A stretch of 64,000 bases of DNA from Dactylorhiza incarnata (lineage: Eukaryota > Streptophyta > Magnoliopsida > Asparagales > Orchidaceae). A model generated the notes under the pieces. That model worked only from the letters and a program-made list of their open reading frames with translations. It was not told the origin of the DNA and searched no databases. The DNA lies in NCBI GenBank assembly GCA_033032865.1, contig JAWHQI010000072.1:10062001-10126000 (forward strand), in the 5' to 3' direction. A program made the translations under genes and the position numbers. How positions within the stretch are numbered: the stretch's first letter is position 1; each line of letters opens with the position of its first letter. Shown piece by piece: positions 10,394-20,793 of the stretch.

Positions 10394-10830
10394 TTTAGGT
10401 GCGGTCGAATCACTCTCCCCCGTAGCAAGGTTGGGGTGAGTCCCCCCTCTTCCGGCTCGCCGCCCGCTTTCCGGGCTCCGGACTCCGTTCAGAGCACTTC
10501 CCCGTTCGTTACACGCTCAGAACACTTCTGAACGCGCTCGGAGCACTTTCACATTTCGGGCACGCTCACTTTTTGTCTTTCTAGCATGCTCACTTTTTGT
10601 CTTTCTAGCATGCTCACATTTTGTCTTTCTAGTTTCTCAGATCGCAGGAACGGCTTGTCGCCTTTTTCGCCTTAAACAAAGCTGCCCGAACTGCCCGATC
10701 TGCCCCAGGGGCGAGACGGTCATTTATGAAAAATGGCGATCTGTGTGCTCTGAACCGGAAAACGTGATTCGTCCGCCAGGTGGTTACGGTGGTTACAACG
10801 ACGAAATTACCGGGCAACCCCGGGTCAAGG

Positions 10831-10838
10831 CTATAAAA
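10831..10838 (+). promoter_or_regulatory. LTR TATA box
   Basis: CTATAAAAGG sits in the 5' LTR and is conserved at 15601 in the 3' LTR. It marks the U3/R promoter. Confidence 0.7.
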
Positions 10839-11401
10839 GGAGCCCAGAACCTTCATTTAGGGGGACCTTGCCTTCTGCACCCGGGAGAGCTCATTGAAGA
10901 TTTTCACGGAATTCTCCTTCGGCGCTTGAAGATCTCCGTGGACTTGAAGATTTCCTTCATCCCGAAAGGCGACTCAGCATTCTCACTTTTGTTCTCCGGA
11001 GCATCTCACTTTTGTTCTCCCGGAAGGCGACTCAGCATTCTCACTTTTGTTCTCTAATATTCTGAGAAGGAAAAAGACTTAGTTTTTCTGGATGTGGTCT
11101 GTCACCTTCGGAACTCTCTCTCTCTCTATATATATATATATATTATTGTAACGAGCAGCGCCCTGTCGCGCTCGAGTTCTAAATCTCTAATTGTAACCCC
11201 CCAGAAGATAGTGGAAGTTGGTCGGCACAGCTCCGACCTCGTGGTTTTGTACCCTTTCCGGGTTTTCCACGTTAAAAAGTCTCAGTGTACTCAACGAATC
11301 TCTAATTGACTGTTTGCGCGCTCGGTTCGATTTCGGTTCGATTCCGAGCTAAGGTGGTTCAATTCGACCGGTCTACCAAAGCACCCGAGCGACCCGCAAC
11401 A

Positions 11402-11421
11402 GTTTGGCGCCGTTTGTGGGA
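11402..11421 (+). promoter_or_regulatory. primer binding site, Tat-type
   Basis: GTTTGGCGCCGTTTGTGGGA directly follows the LTR end. A close variant, gtttggtgccgtctttgtg, is at 56416. Confidence 0.75.
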
Positions 11422-11479
11422 ACCGAGTTCCCGAACTTCTGCAAATACTCACTAGAAGAAGCACTAGCCGCCAATTACA

Positions 11480-12874
11480 ATGGCGAGAAGAAGTGCTCGC
11501 ACCACTGAAGGATCAGTCCCGAAGGGGCGCGTCGACCCAGCTCCCTCACACTCGCTTATCAATGCGCCTCTCGCAGAAGAGGCAGCGCCTGCGCCCGCAG
11601 CAATAATGGAAGGGCGCATGCGGCAGATGGAAGAACAACAAGCCGAGATTCTGTCTGTTGTAAGAAATCTCGGGGCTCCTCAAGTTCCCGTTCAACCGCC
11701 AGCGTTGAACGTTCCGCCACCCCCAACTCCGAGTCATGCCCCGAACGAGGAGGTCGTTCGAGAGGAAGAAGCCTCAGAAGAATTCTCCGGCGCAGCAAGC
11801 TCCGCTCATCCTGCTACCCCAGCCAGAGGCCCAGGAGCTGACCACCATCACCGTCTCCCAGGAAGAGCTGTCCCTGGTCGAGCAGTAGAAAGAACCACGC
11901 GAGGGGAGATACGCGACATGATAGCAGAAGAATATGGCCAGGCGGGGCGACGCGCAGCTCTCGCCCACCGTCCCGCGCATCACGGCTCCCCGCTATCACC
12001 TCAAGTCCTGACCCATCCAGTTCCAAACGGTTTCAAGCTTCCCAACATCGAAACGTTCGATGGGACGGACGACCCGTTGGAACATGTCAATCACATCACC
12101 ACCGTCATGAGGATTTACAGCGCCCCCGATCAGCTCCTCTGTCAAGTGTTTCCGGCAACTTTGAAAGGACAAGCGCGCACTTGGTTCCACTCTATGCGAG
12201 ATGGGGCCATCAACAACTTCGCAGAAATGGCGCAGCAGTTTGTAGACCAGTTCACCGCCAATCGTAGGATTGTCCGAGATCCCTCCCATCTCTCAGGAAT
12301 CCGCCAAAATGACGGAGAGACTCTCAAGGATTTTTTCCGACGCTTCACCTCGGAGGCTCGGCAGATCCCGGGGGTCGACCCCGAGCTCTTGTGAGGAGTC
12401 TTCCTTGGAGGTCTCCGCCCAAGTGACTTTTACTCAGCTCTAATGAGAGAAACCGTACCAAGCTATCCTGACCTCGTTCAGCGAGTCGAGGCCCAAATAG
12501 CAGCAGATGAGGCAATTGAAGCGCACCGCCGGCAGTTCGAGGGGAGCTCGAAGAGGAAGAAAGAGGAGTCGCTGCTGCAGACAGTTCCCAATAAGAAAAA
12601 CAAGCATTACGACAACCCCAGCCGAGACCGAGGGTCTCACCAACATCAGGACTACACTCCCCTAAACACTACCAGGACTAACGTACTATACGTTATCAAA
12701 GACAACCAGACGCTCCGCAAGCCCAGACCCCTCGCTAAAAACTCAGGGGACCAGATAAAATATTGTGAGTTCCATCGTGGACAAGGACATGACAAGGAAA
12801 ATTGCTCCAAGCTTAAGGATGAAATCGAGCGTGTCGTCAAACAAGGCCTGCTGGGGAAATTCCTACGAGACTAG
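11480..12874 (+). pseudogene. Tat-type gag with one internal stop
   Basis: The frame starts at ATG 11480 (MARRSARTTEG), about 60 bases after the PBS, and runs 464 codons to 12874. One TGA at 12392-12394 sits between ELL and GVFLGGLRPSDFY; CGA (Arg) to TGA is the simplest cause. The retrotransposon gag core reads LPNIETFDGTDDPLEHVNHI ... VFPATLKGQARTWFHSM ... FVDQFTANRR ... LKDFFRRFTSEARQIP (residues about 185-305). The C-terminal part has a CxxHxxxxHxxxxC-like finger (YCEFHRGQGHDKENCSKLKDEIE) typical of Tat gag proteins. Gag would form the virus-like particle. The N-terminus is Ala/Pro-rich and low complexity. Apart from the stop, the frame is undisturbed. Confidence 0.88.
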
Positions 12875-13134
12875 GCGACGATTCAGCTAGCAGGAGATCA
12901 GCTAGCGGCATGCTAGGAAGGACCGGGAGCAACCCTTAAGGCAGTCATCCCCGAAGAAAGCTTCATAACCATTAGCGGGGCTCTACCAGCGCCACTGAAA
13001 TATTCTGTCAACTTTGTTTCTGTAAAAACTTTGTGTAAATTGCCACTACTAATTGTTTTTAAAGTTAATCATTTCAGGCATGTCATATCCTGGGCTATCG
13101 AAACAACGTAAAGACGTCCATTTGCATAAACAAC
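12875..13134 (+). other. post-gag non-coding region of the Tat-type element
   Basis: Protease and pol would follow here in an autonomous element; no such motifs are seen in any frame. Confidence 0.6.
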
Positions 13135-13860
13135 AGATGCCTTTGGGCAGTGCGCTAATGAACAACACCTGCCTCAAGGCAGTGCGCTAATGAACAGCAC
13201 CAGCCTTAAGGCAGTGCGCTAATGAACAGCACCCGCCTCAAGGCAGTGCGCTAATGAACAGCGCCTGCCTCAAGGCAGTGCGCTAATGAACAGCGCCTGC
13301 CTCAAGGCAGTGCGCTAATGAACAGCGCCTGCCTCAATGAGTGCGCTAATGAACACCGCCTGCCTCAAGGCAGTGCGCTAATGAACAGCGTCTGCCTCAA
13401 GGCAGTGCGCTAATGAACAGCGCCTGCCTCAAGGCAGTGCGCTAATGAACATCCCCTGCCTCAAGGCAGTGCGCTAATGAACAACACCTGCCTCAACGCA
13501 CTGCGCTAATGAACAGCACCTGCCTCAAGGCAGTGCGCTAATGAACAGCACCTGCCTCCAGGCAGTGCACTAATGAACAGCACCTGCCTCCAGGCAGTGC
13601 GCTAATGAACAGCACCTGCCTCAAGGCAGTGCGCTAATGAACATCACCTGCCTCCAGGCAGTGCGCTAATGAACACCACCTGCCTCAAGGCAGTGCGCTA
13701 ATGAACAGCACCTGCCTCAAGGCAGTGCGCTAATGAACAGCACCTGCCTCCAGGCAGTGCGCTAATGAACAGCACCTGCCTCCAGGCAGGGCGCTAATGA
13801 ACAGCACCTGCCTCCAGGCTGCGTGCTAATGAACAGCAACTGCCTACGGGCAGCGCGCTC
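13135..13860. repeat. tandem array, 32-bp unit, about 22 copies
   Basis: The unit is 'ctgcctcaaggcagtgcg' plus 'ctaatgaacagcac'. Each unit contains the dyad CTGCCT-CAAGG/CC-AGGCAG, so the array is also a run of small hairpins. Copies differ by single bases; the last few diverge. Confidence 0.95.
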
Positions 13861-13875
13861 ACAACAATATCTCAC

Positions 13876-14275
13876 TGTCGTTGATTGAAGGTTCGCCCTT
13901 CTCCTCCGCTGTAGAGTCCCGGCGTCGTAGGGGCCCGCCCCCTTACGTTCGCCCCCGGTTTGAATACACCAGCTATTCACCGGCCATCTCGGGGCCCTGT
14001 CCTGGTGACTTCGCACCGCCGTCGATTGAAGGTTCGCCCTTCTCCTCCGTCGTAGAGTCCTGGCGTCGTAGGGGCCTGCCCCCCTTACGTTCGCCCCCGG
14101 TTTGAATACACCAGCTATTCACCGGCCATCTCGGGGCCCTGCCCTGGGGACTTCGCACCACCGTCGATTGAAGGTTCGCCCTTCTCCTCTGCCGTAGAGT
14201 CCCGGCGCCGTAGGGGCCTGCCCCCCTTACGTTCGCCCCCAGTTTGAATACACCAGCTATTCACCGGCCGAGCCT
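13876..14275. repeat. tandem array, ~141-bp unit, about 2.8 copies
   Basis: 'gattgaaggttcgcccttct' recurs at about 13882, 14024 and 14165, and 'gaatacaccagctattcacc' ends each copy. Confidence 0.93.
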
Positions 14276-14722
14276 ATATTATGTAAGAGTCGCGAGCTCA
14301 GACTCGCGCAAACTGATTTCTTGTTATTATTATGAAAAACTCGCAGGCTCAAACCCGCGCAGACTCATCCGTTATCTTGTAAAAGGCCATCAAGCGGTTC
14401 GGGTATCAACGCTAAATAGCAAGCCGACAACAGTCTCAAAGTACGAACACCCTTCGTCGGCCAACTTGAAGCATCTTCCCTCAAATCGACACTTCGACAA
14501 CAACCAGGGCAGCAGGGCCACGAGAACGCTATCACAACGCAGCGTAGAACGAGGTGTTCCTAAACAGAACAAGAAGTCAAAAGCAATAGCACGCTCATCC
14601 TCCGACAGCAATTCCTACCCAAGGCGCCGCAAAGAAAGCAATGACCAAAGCCGCCACAGAAGAATAGAAACCTCCGAACTCCTCTGCGCAGAAGTCCGGA
14701 CTCCGAAGGTTTGAGGGGCTTA
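14276..14722 (+). other. 3' non-coding region and polypurine tract of the Tat-type element
   Basis: An open frame (14244-14714) crosses here but shows no family motif and begins inside the tandem array, so it is not called a gene. The purine-rich 'gaaggtttgaggggctta' just before 14723 serves as the polypurine tract. Confidence 0.55.
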
Positions 14723-14885
14723 TGTTACATATCCGTAGAGGCCTTGGGGTGCGTCTAGGGAAAACTCCACTAAAGGGAGCTGGGGTCAACAGTCAACGCA
14801 TGATCGCCCGAGTTGAAGAAGCCGAAGCCGACATTTCCGCCCCCAACACGCAAACACGCACGAAACGCACGTCGCGCCCCACCAT

Positions 14886-15165
14886 GACTGAACCCCACTA
14901 CTGGGGTGCGATTAGCCCGCACCCCACTAGTGGGGTGCGAATAGCCGCACCCCCCATAGTGGGGGTGCGTCCAAACCGCACCCCATGAGGGGTGCGGTCA
15001 AGCCGCACCCCCTTGGGGTGCGGCCAAGCCGCACCCCCTTGGGGTGCGGCCAAGCCACACCCAGGTGAGGTGCGGCCATGCCGCACCCCCCTTGGGGGTG
15101 CGGCCAAGCCGCACCCCATGTAGGGTGCGGCCATGCCGCACCCCCTTGGGGTGCGGCCAAGCCGC
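14886..15165. repeat. array of about 10 GC-rich palindromes in the 3' LTR
   Basis: Same GCACCCC/GGGGTGC units as 10004-10336 with different loops and copy number. Confidence 0.9.
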
Positions 15166-15600
15166 GCTCCCCCTTCGGGTACGGCCGCGTCACTCTCCCC
15201 CGTAGCAAGGTTGGGGTGAGTCCCCCCTCTTCCGGCTCGCCGCCCGCTTTCCGGGCTCCGGACTCCGTTCGGAGCACTTCCCCGTTCGTTACGCGCTCAG
15301 AACACTTCTGAGCGCGCTCGGAGCACTTTCACATTTCGGGCACGCTCACTTTTTGTCTTTCTAGCATGCTCACTTTTTGTTTTTCTAGCATGCTCACATT
15401 TTGTCTTTCTAGTTTCTCAGATCGTAGGAACGACTTGTCGATTTTTTCGCTTTCAACAAAGCTGCCCGAACTGCCCAGGGGCGAGACGGTCATTTATGAA
15501 AAATGGCGATCCGTGTTCTCCGAACCGGAAAACGTGATTCGTCCGCCAGGTGGTTACGGTGGTTACAACGACGAAATTACCGGGCTACCCCCGACCAAAG

Positions 15601-15608
15601 CTATAAAA
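15601..15608 (+). promoter_or_regulatory. LTR TATA box, 3' LTR copy
   Basis: CTATAAAA, matching 10831-10838 in the 5' LTR. In this position it could drive read-out transcription into the flanking DNA. Confidence 0.6.
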
Positions 15609-15886
15609 GGAGCCCAGAACCTTCATTTAGGGGGACCTTGCCTTCTGCACCCGGGAGAGCTCCTTGAAGATTTTCACGGAATTCTCCTTCGGCGCTTGAA
15701 GATCTCCGTGGACTTGAAGATTTCCTTCATCCCGAAAGGCGACTCAACATTCTCACTTTTGTTCTCCGGAGCATCTCACTTTTGTTCTCCCGGAAGGCGA
15801 CTCAGCATTCTCACTTTTGTTCTCCAATATTCTCAGAAGGAAAAAAAAAGCTTAGTTTTTCTGGAGGTGGCCTGTCACCTTCGGAA

Positions 15887-15922
<36 letters not shown>

Positions 15923-16285
15923 TATTGTAACGAGCAGCGGCCTGTCGTGCTCGAGTTCTAAATCTCTAATTGTAACCCCCAGAAGATAGTGGAAGTTGGT
16001 CGGCACAGCTCCGACTGCGTGGTTTTTTACCCTTTCTGGGTTTTCCACGTTAAAAAGTCTCAGTGTACTCAACGAATCTCTAATTGACTGTTTGCGCGCT
16101 CGATTCGCTTCCGAGCTAAGGTGGTTCAATTCGACCGGTCTACCAAAGCACCCGAGCGACCTGCAACAATAATCATTGTTTTTAGCAGCTTTCAAGTCAA
16201 ATTTCAAAATGGGAAGAATGGATAAGTAGAAATTTGGATGAATACGAGCTTTGATGCTGGTTGATAATAATAAAAAAAGACTTGT

Positions 16286-16378
16286 ACGTGCATTTTTAGG
16301 AAAAGTGTTCAACACGAAAGTTGTAGATCTTGACGAGATTTACAATTATCGTGTTAAACACTTTTCCTAAAAAATGCA
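16286..16378. repeat. 93-bp near-perfect inverted repeat
   Basis: 'tgcatttttaggaaaagtgt' is answered by 'acacttttcctaaaaaatgc', with the centre 'gtagatcttgacgagattta' also partly self-complementary. It looks like a miniature foldback element; no TSD was found. Confidence 0.7.
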
Positions 16379-16609
16379 GGTAAAAAGAGTATTTTCAAAA
16401 GACACATAATAACTCAGAAATTGGTTTGCCAATAGCCAATTCTGAATTGCCTTTAACACCACCCTAAAAAAAGACTCTCGTGGTGACAGCAAAATACAAT
16501 TATTTTCTTATAATAATAAATATAATGTAAATAAAAGCCAAAGGAGCTAACTGCTAAGGTGCTTGGTGTTTTGATTAATACATGTGCCTACTACATCTAT
16601 CGACAAACA

Positions 16610-17478
16610 TTAGTGTCCGTTCGTACGGAATTAGTTTTTTAGAATTGGCTTTTCGACGAAAATCAATATCTGCAAAAATTCGCTTTGTGCAGAATTTCAA
16701 TTATGTTGTTCGGCTACATGATTAAATTCAGTCAACAGAATTGTAATTAAGGCAAAAAAATTGTTCCGCTGAATGATGAAATTGATATTGGAATTTACAT
16801 TATACAATAATTTTATAAATTACATAAAATATTTTAAGAAGTGTGTTTTTCGCCCAAGCGTGCTTTTTTCGATCGGGCGCACATTTTTTGCCCGGGCGCA
16901 CATTTTTTGCCCGAGCGCGCGTTATTCACCCTGGCGCGTGTTTTTCGCCCGAGTGCGCGTTTTTCGCCCGATCGCGTGTTCTTCCACCGAGAGTGCATTT
17001 TTCGGTACGAGAGCGCATTTTTTGTTCGGGTGCACATTTTTTGTCCGGGCGCATTTTTCACCCGAGCGCATGTTTATCGGCCCGGACACACAGTTTTCGC
17101 CCGAGTGCGCGTTTGTCGCCGGGCGAAAAACCTGCGCCCGACGAAAAATGCACGCACTTGTGCAATAAACGTGTGCTCGAGCGAAAAAAAACACGTGCAT
17201 GGGCGAAAAGCGCACGTGCATGGGCGAAAAAACGCACGTCCGTGGCAAAATTTTAATTATAATATTAAAATAAAATACCAATTGTATCAATAAACCTCAC
17301 AAATGACAACCTCATAGATTGTTATAAACAACTTCTCCATTCGAAACAGCACTACAAACAGCACTACAAATACTGTTCTTTTAAACAGTTTCATAGATTC
17401 TGCAATCACTCTGCAAAACAGCTGATTATTCCCCTACTGCTTCTCCAGTCGCTGTAGCTGAGCCAAACTGAGCCTAAA
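16610..17478. mobile_element. possible DNA transposon or MITE-like insertion
   Basis: The block begins near 'tagtgtccgttcgtacgg' and ends near 'gctgagccaaactgagccta', whose reverse complement (taggctcagtttggctcagc) loosely resembles the start. It is bracketed by two similar 25-base sequences, 'gtgcctactacatctatcg' (16583) and 'gtgcctaatacatctatcc' (17487). The TIR match is poor and no transposase is present. Confidence 0.35.
16845..17245. repeat. degenerate repeat array that switches orientation
   Basis: From 16845 to 17115 a ~20-base motif like 'ttttcgcccgagcgcgcg' is repeated about 11 times. From 17118 to 17245 the reverse-complement motif 'gggcgaaaaa.cgcacgtgc' takes over, so the two arms can pair. 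Open frames over this region are repeat artefacts. Confidence 0.85.
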
Positions 17479-17567
17479 TACTCTGTGCCTAATACATCTA
17501 TCCATAAACTTAAATATATGTATTAATAAGTGTATTATATATTAATTATCAAATAGATCTAGAGGCA

Positions 17568-17595
17568 CCCCCCCCCCCCCCCCCCCCCCCCCCCC
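17568..17595. repeat. poly(C) run of 28
   Basis: An uninterrupted C run in AT-rich DNA after 'agaggca'. Confidence 0.95.
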
Positions 17596-18269
17596 TCATC
17601 CCTCTTTAAGAATTTTGCAAAATAGATAGTGAATTTGAATTACTCTCATGTAGACAATGAATTTTAACTACTTATATGTCAAAAATGATGACATATGAGA
17701 AAGAAATAGCTAGCTCCTGTAATATGAAAGCGTTCGTAATATTTTTTGCATTATGATCATTAAAAAAATTTATTTAAGATAACTTTTATTCTCATGAATG
17801 ATCCTTACTTATTAGAAGATACACAAAATTTTTTTTCTATAATTTACTACAAATAAAATAATTTATGTTTGATATTAATAACAATTTGCTAATATTCTAT
17901 TTGATTAAACAATAACAGCACCTTAAATATGAAAGAAAATTTGGTGTAATTTTGTGATGAAAAATATCATATCCTTTTTGTTGAATTTATTTAAAATCAT
18001 GGAAAATATTTATGTATTTATATGATATTTATACTTATGCTAATTACAAAAATAAATTGATTATTTTAATACAAATATTCTTGTACCAATTTCGCCCAAT
18101 CAGTATCTTGTCACTTGCTGTGACTTATTTTTAAAACTCTGAAGTCTGAACAGCTGGAATTATGCATTATATACTCTTCACCTAATCTATACATCCATCC
18201 ATACACCCCTGAAAATATCATTCTCCTTTTTTGTTGTTGTTGTTGTTGGGTTTGGTAGTGTTGATAGCC
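17596..18269 (+). other. AT-rich upstream region of the dioxygenase fragment
   Basis: No gene. 'cattatatactcttcacc' near 18165 is a possible TATA region about 100 bases before the start codon. Confidence 0.4.
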
Positions 18270-18838
18270 ATGGCCACCTCTGTTCTTCCCTCTTCTGTTG
18301 TCTCCTCCCCCAGTGTCAAAGCAATTGTTAATTCTTCACACAATACTGAAGCCACCTCCATTATGCCTTCCCTTTATGTAGCTCGTAATCCAGCCATGGC
18401 TGCGGCCGAGTTAATCGGTCATGAAGAGATTCCAACCATCGATCTCTCCTTACTTAGATCTAAAGAAACTTCCGCTGATGAACGAGCAAAACTGATTCAG
18501 CGATTAGGCGAAGCCTGCGAGGACTGGGGCTGCTTCATGGTAAGTGATTTTATAGCTAGTTAGCCTCTCCAAACAGCACACCCATGGCCGTGGTTGGTGC
18601 AGGTGGTCAACCATGGAGTGCCGGAGGATTTACAGAGAAAGATGATAGAAGCCTACTCCGATTTCTTTGATATGAAGGATGAGGAAAAGAAGCGGTACAA
18701 CTCAAAACAATTTATGGGCGCAGTCGTGTACAATGCAAGTTTTGATCAAACAACAAATGAAGTGCTTTATTGGAGGGACGCTCTGAGAACCACAGTGCAC
18801 CCGACCTTCAACTCTCCCGATCAACCTCAAAATTTCAG
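18270..18838 (+). pseudogene. 2-oxoglutarate/Fe(II)-dependent dioxygenase, 5' fragment (two exons)
   Basis: Family members oxidise small molecules such as hormones, flavonoids or salicylate, using Fe(II) and 2-oxoglutarate in the cytosol. Exon 1 (18270-18539, start MATSVLPSSVV in a gccATGg context, chosen over the upstream in-frame Met because the hydrophobic run before it looks untranslated) carries IPTIDLSLL and EACEDWGCFM. A GTAAGT donor and a TGCAG acceptor join it in frame to exon 2 (18603-18838, VVNHGVPEDLQRKMIEAYSD ... VLYWRDALRTTVHP), ending at a weak CAG/GTTTTT donor. Together this is the DIOX_N half, about 168 residues. The iron-binding HxD...H and RxS half found in full-length members (about 350 residues) was not found in the next 800 bases. 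The nearest relatives appear to be the DMR6/LBO-type group, but substrate cannot be inferred. No stop interrupts the two exons. Confidence 0.8.
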
Positions 18839-19208
18839 GTTTTTTTATGTTATAATATATATTTTCTTCTTCGTTGTCGTTGTTACTCACTATGGCGAAA
18901 TAATCACTTTTAAGTACTTAGAACTGAATTTTTATCAAGTCTAAATCTAAATAGGAAGTTGACATGGGAAAAAGAATCAATTTTTCTTGGAAATTACTCA
19001 CAAGGGATGTAACTAATTAAATTATTCAGGAAATTAATTCGGAAAATGAGCCGACTTATATAAAAAGATAATCTTCTGCTGTTAATTAACAAAAAAACAT
19101 TATGAAATTCTATGATAGCTACTTATATATCATAACTCATAAGGTGAAACAAATGCATGCGCATATGGCACAAGCAAGGCATCCCAATAAATACCTATGA
19201 CACGTTAA
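18839..19208. other. AT-rich DNA after the dioxygenase fragment
   Basis: Searched by eye for a third dioxygenase exon; none found. Confidence 0.5.
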
Positions 19209-19423
19209 GGCTCCGGTTGGCACGGCGGTGGCGGTCGTGAACGCTGTGTATCGTTCGTGAATGTCCGACCTCAGCTAAGAAATCTCATTCTTTTATGTTC
19301 AAAACAAGTTTTCTTTTCTTGATTGCGGTCATAACCCTTGTCATGCCAAATTAACATACATTCTATGTCAATCGCGTCTTTGTCCAAACTCACCGGAGAA
19401 AAAATGTCATGTCAAGCGGAGCC
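19209..19423. mobile_element. Tourist-like (PIF/Harbinger) MITE, 215 bp
   Basis: The ends are GGCTCCGGTTGGCACGG and its approximate reverse complement GTCATGTCAAGCGGAGCC, flanked by TAA on both sides (19206-19208 and 19424-19426). TAA/TTA trinucleotide TSDs and GGC-type ends are those of Tourist MITEs. Confidence 0.75.
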
Positions 19424-19659
19424 TAAGACAGACTTTACACAGGCCCAAACGACTTCATCCCACATTGCTAAGGTAAAGGATTCACTGTCGAGCACAAATA
19501 AATAAAATGGCAGGTGGGGTTCACAAACCAACCGGAAGATACGAACAAACCAGAATCTCTTCTATATGCCAAATATAGATGCGCAAATCTAAGATATCTA
19601 ACATTCTATGGAAAGGAATATAAACCAAGAGGAGATTAAGAGACATTCACTTTTCTTCC
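19424..19659. other. unassigned DNA before the nested region
   Basis: No gene. The left edge of the solo LTR that follows must lie near here but could not be fixed. Confidence 0.4.
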
Positions 19660-19908
19660 TACGCCCCCTCAGGGGCGCAATCACAGCCCCGACGCTCTCC
19701 CTCTCTCGAGGCCGGGAGCGGCTCTCCGTGTTGGGGGGAGCAGCCTTCGATGGGCGCGCTCTTGCTCTTACAAGCACGCCCCTCCGTCGACACTTGACCA
19801 CATTTCCGACTTTCGGTCTGAAAAGCGAGTGAAGCGTTTCCACACACTCCCGTGTTCGTTGCGCGTAGGGGTGTAAATTGTTGGAAGCGTCGTATACGGG
19901 CACGCGAC

Positions 19909-20590
19909 TCATCACATGTGTTCTTTGACCGAGGGAAGCTTCATGAAAACTTCATGGAAGCTTCAAGGAAGCTTCCTCCACATGCCATCTACCACCATCT
20001 ACCCCTTGGTTTTGGCCTATAAATAGGCATGAAGGAGGAGGGGTAAGGCATCCACTCATCTCCTATCTCAAGCATTGAAAGAGTTCTTAGAGAGGCCTTT
20101 GTGGCAAGCGTCTTGATTTGGGAAGAGCTTTCGGACGTCTCTGCGACGTTGACGAGGAATACTTCGCATACACGGATTGGATCTGGAGCAGACTTTGGCA
20201 AGTATTCGAAGAGGCATCTTGGAGAGGATTTGTGTAATCCGTCTCGTCGGCCACTGTCGGTAACTTGCAATTTTCTTGCTACTGTTTATTGTGTATTATT
20301 GTGTGGTGCGAAGTTGGTGAAGATCCTGTGTGGATCGAGGAGGGAAAGCCTTGTAATTGCCTATCTGTTTTACACATTTTTAGTGGCGGCTTTTCGGGTT
20401 GGACTCCGATCGTCCCGTGGTTTTCACCCTATTTGGGTTTCCACGTTATATCTGTGTGTCGCCTTTATTGTTGTTATTTTGTGCTGTATTTTTGGTTGTG
20501 TATCGGCATACCGCTAAGCGGTCGTGCAGGTACTTGCTCGAACTAATTTGCAGGTGCTCTGGTCGGGCTTGTGTGCTCTCTAGCCTAACA
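19909..20590 (+). repeat. 5' LTR of the plus-strand copia element
   Basis: 682 bp, ending CTAACA. It starts TCATCACATGTG where the 3' LTR starts TGATGAGG; about 135 bases present in the 3' LTR (roughly 25001-25134) are missing. TATAAATA is at 20018-20025. Confidence 0.88.
20018..20025 (+). promoter_or_regulatory. copia LTR TATA box
   Basis: GCCTATAAATAGG, repeated at 25241-25248 in the 3' LTR. It lies about 570 bases before the LTR end. Confidence 0.7.
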
Positions 20591-20591
20591 A

Positions 20592-20604
20592 GTGGTATCA
20601 GAGG
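20592..20604 (+). promoter_or_regulatory. primer binding site, tRNA-iMet
   Basis: GTGGTATCAGAGG follows the LTR end by one base. Confidence 0.85.
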
Positions 20605-20793
20605 GAGGTTCATTATCAGAGCTGGTATCGGGCTGACCTATTTGGGATTCGAGACGAGCCGACCGGATATTTCGGGTTAGTGATCGAGTGCGGTGGGTGA
20701 CGACCATTGGTCCGCTCCCTATCCTCTTTGATTCCTTTCTTGGAAATAGTCGGCTCAGAGAACTGAGGTCAGTCCGATCAGTGACAGAGCATA

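Larger units (their letters stand above)
9899..11401 (+). repeat. 5' LTR of the Tat-type element
   Basis: 1503 bp, TGTTAC...GCAACA. Compared with the 3' LTR it lacks about 65 bases just after TGTTAC (3' LTR 14729-14790). It has a longer palindrome array and a 27-base C run absent from the 3' LTR. Confidence 0.9.
9899..16168 (+). mobile_element. complete non-autonomous Ty3/gypsy (Tat-type) retrotransposon, gag only
   Basis: Two LTRs (9899-11401, 14723-16168) start TGTTAC and end GCAACA, and the element is flanked by a perfect 5-bp TSD ATAAT (9894-9898 and 16169-16173). A Tat-style PBS (tttggcgccgtttgtggg) follows the 5' LTR, and a purine-rich stretch precedes the 3' LTR. The 3.3-kb interior holds a gag gene with one stop codon, then two tandem arrays. 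Protease, reverse transcriptase, RNase H and integrase are absent, so any transposition needs proteins from a related element. Confidence 0.9.
14723..16168 (+). repeat. 3' LTR of the Tat-type element
   Basis: 1446 bp, TGTTAC...GCAACA, colinear with 9899-11401. It keeps the ~65-base segment missing from the 5' LTR and has a slightly shorter palindrome array (14886-15165). The TATA box is at 15601-15608. Confidence 0.9.

Noticed and set aside
10012..10428. Several overlapping open frames on both strands with MGCGLAAP-like repeats
   Set aside because: Caused by the GC-rich palindrome array; all six frames stay open and no domain is present. The frames at 14898-15311 are the same case.
13135..13860. 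Regular 32-bp repeats resembling a CRISPR array
   Set aside because: Units are head-to-tail with no variable spacers, and the setting is a plant retrotransposon. The same reasoning applies to 8655-9105.
14244..14714. A 156-codon frame before the Tat-type 3' LTR
   Set aside because: It starts in a tandem array and shows no gag, pol or env motif; the region is expected to be 3' non-coding.
16834..17293. Open frames on both strands over the flipped motif array
   Set aside because: Low-complexity repeat translations with no conserved motif.
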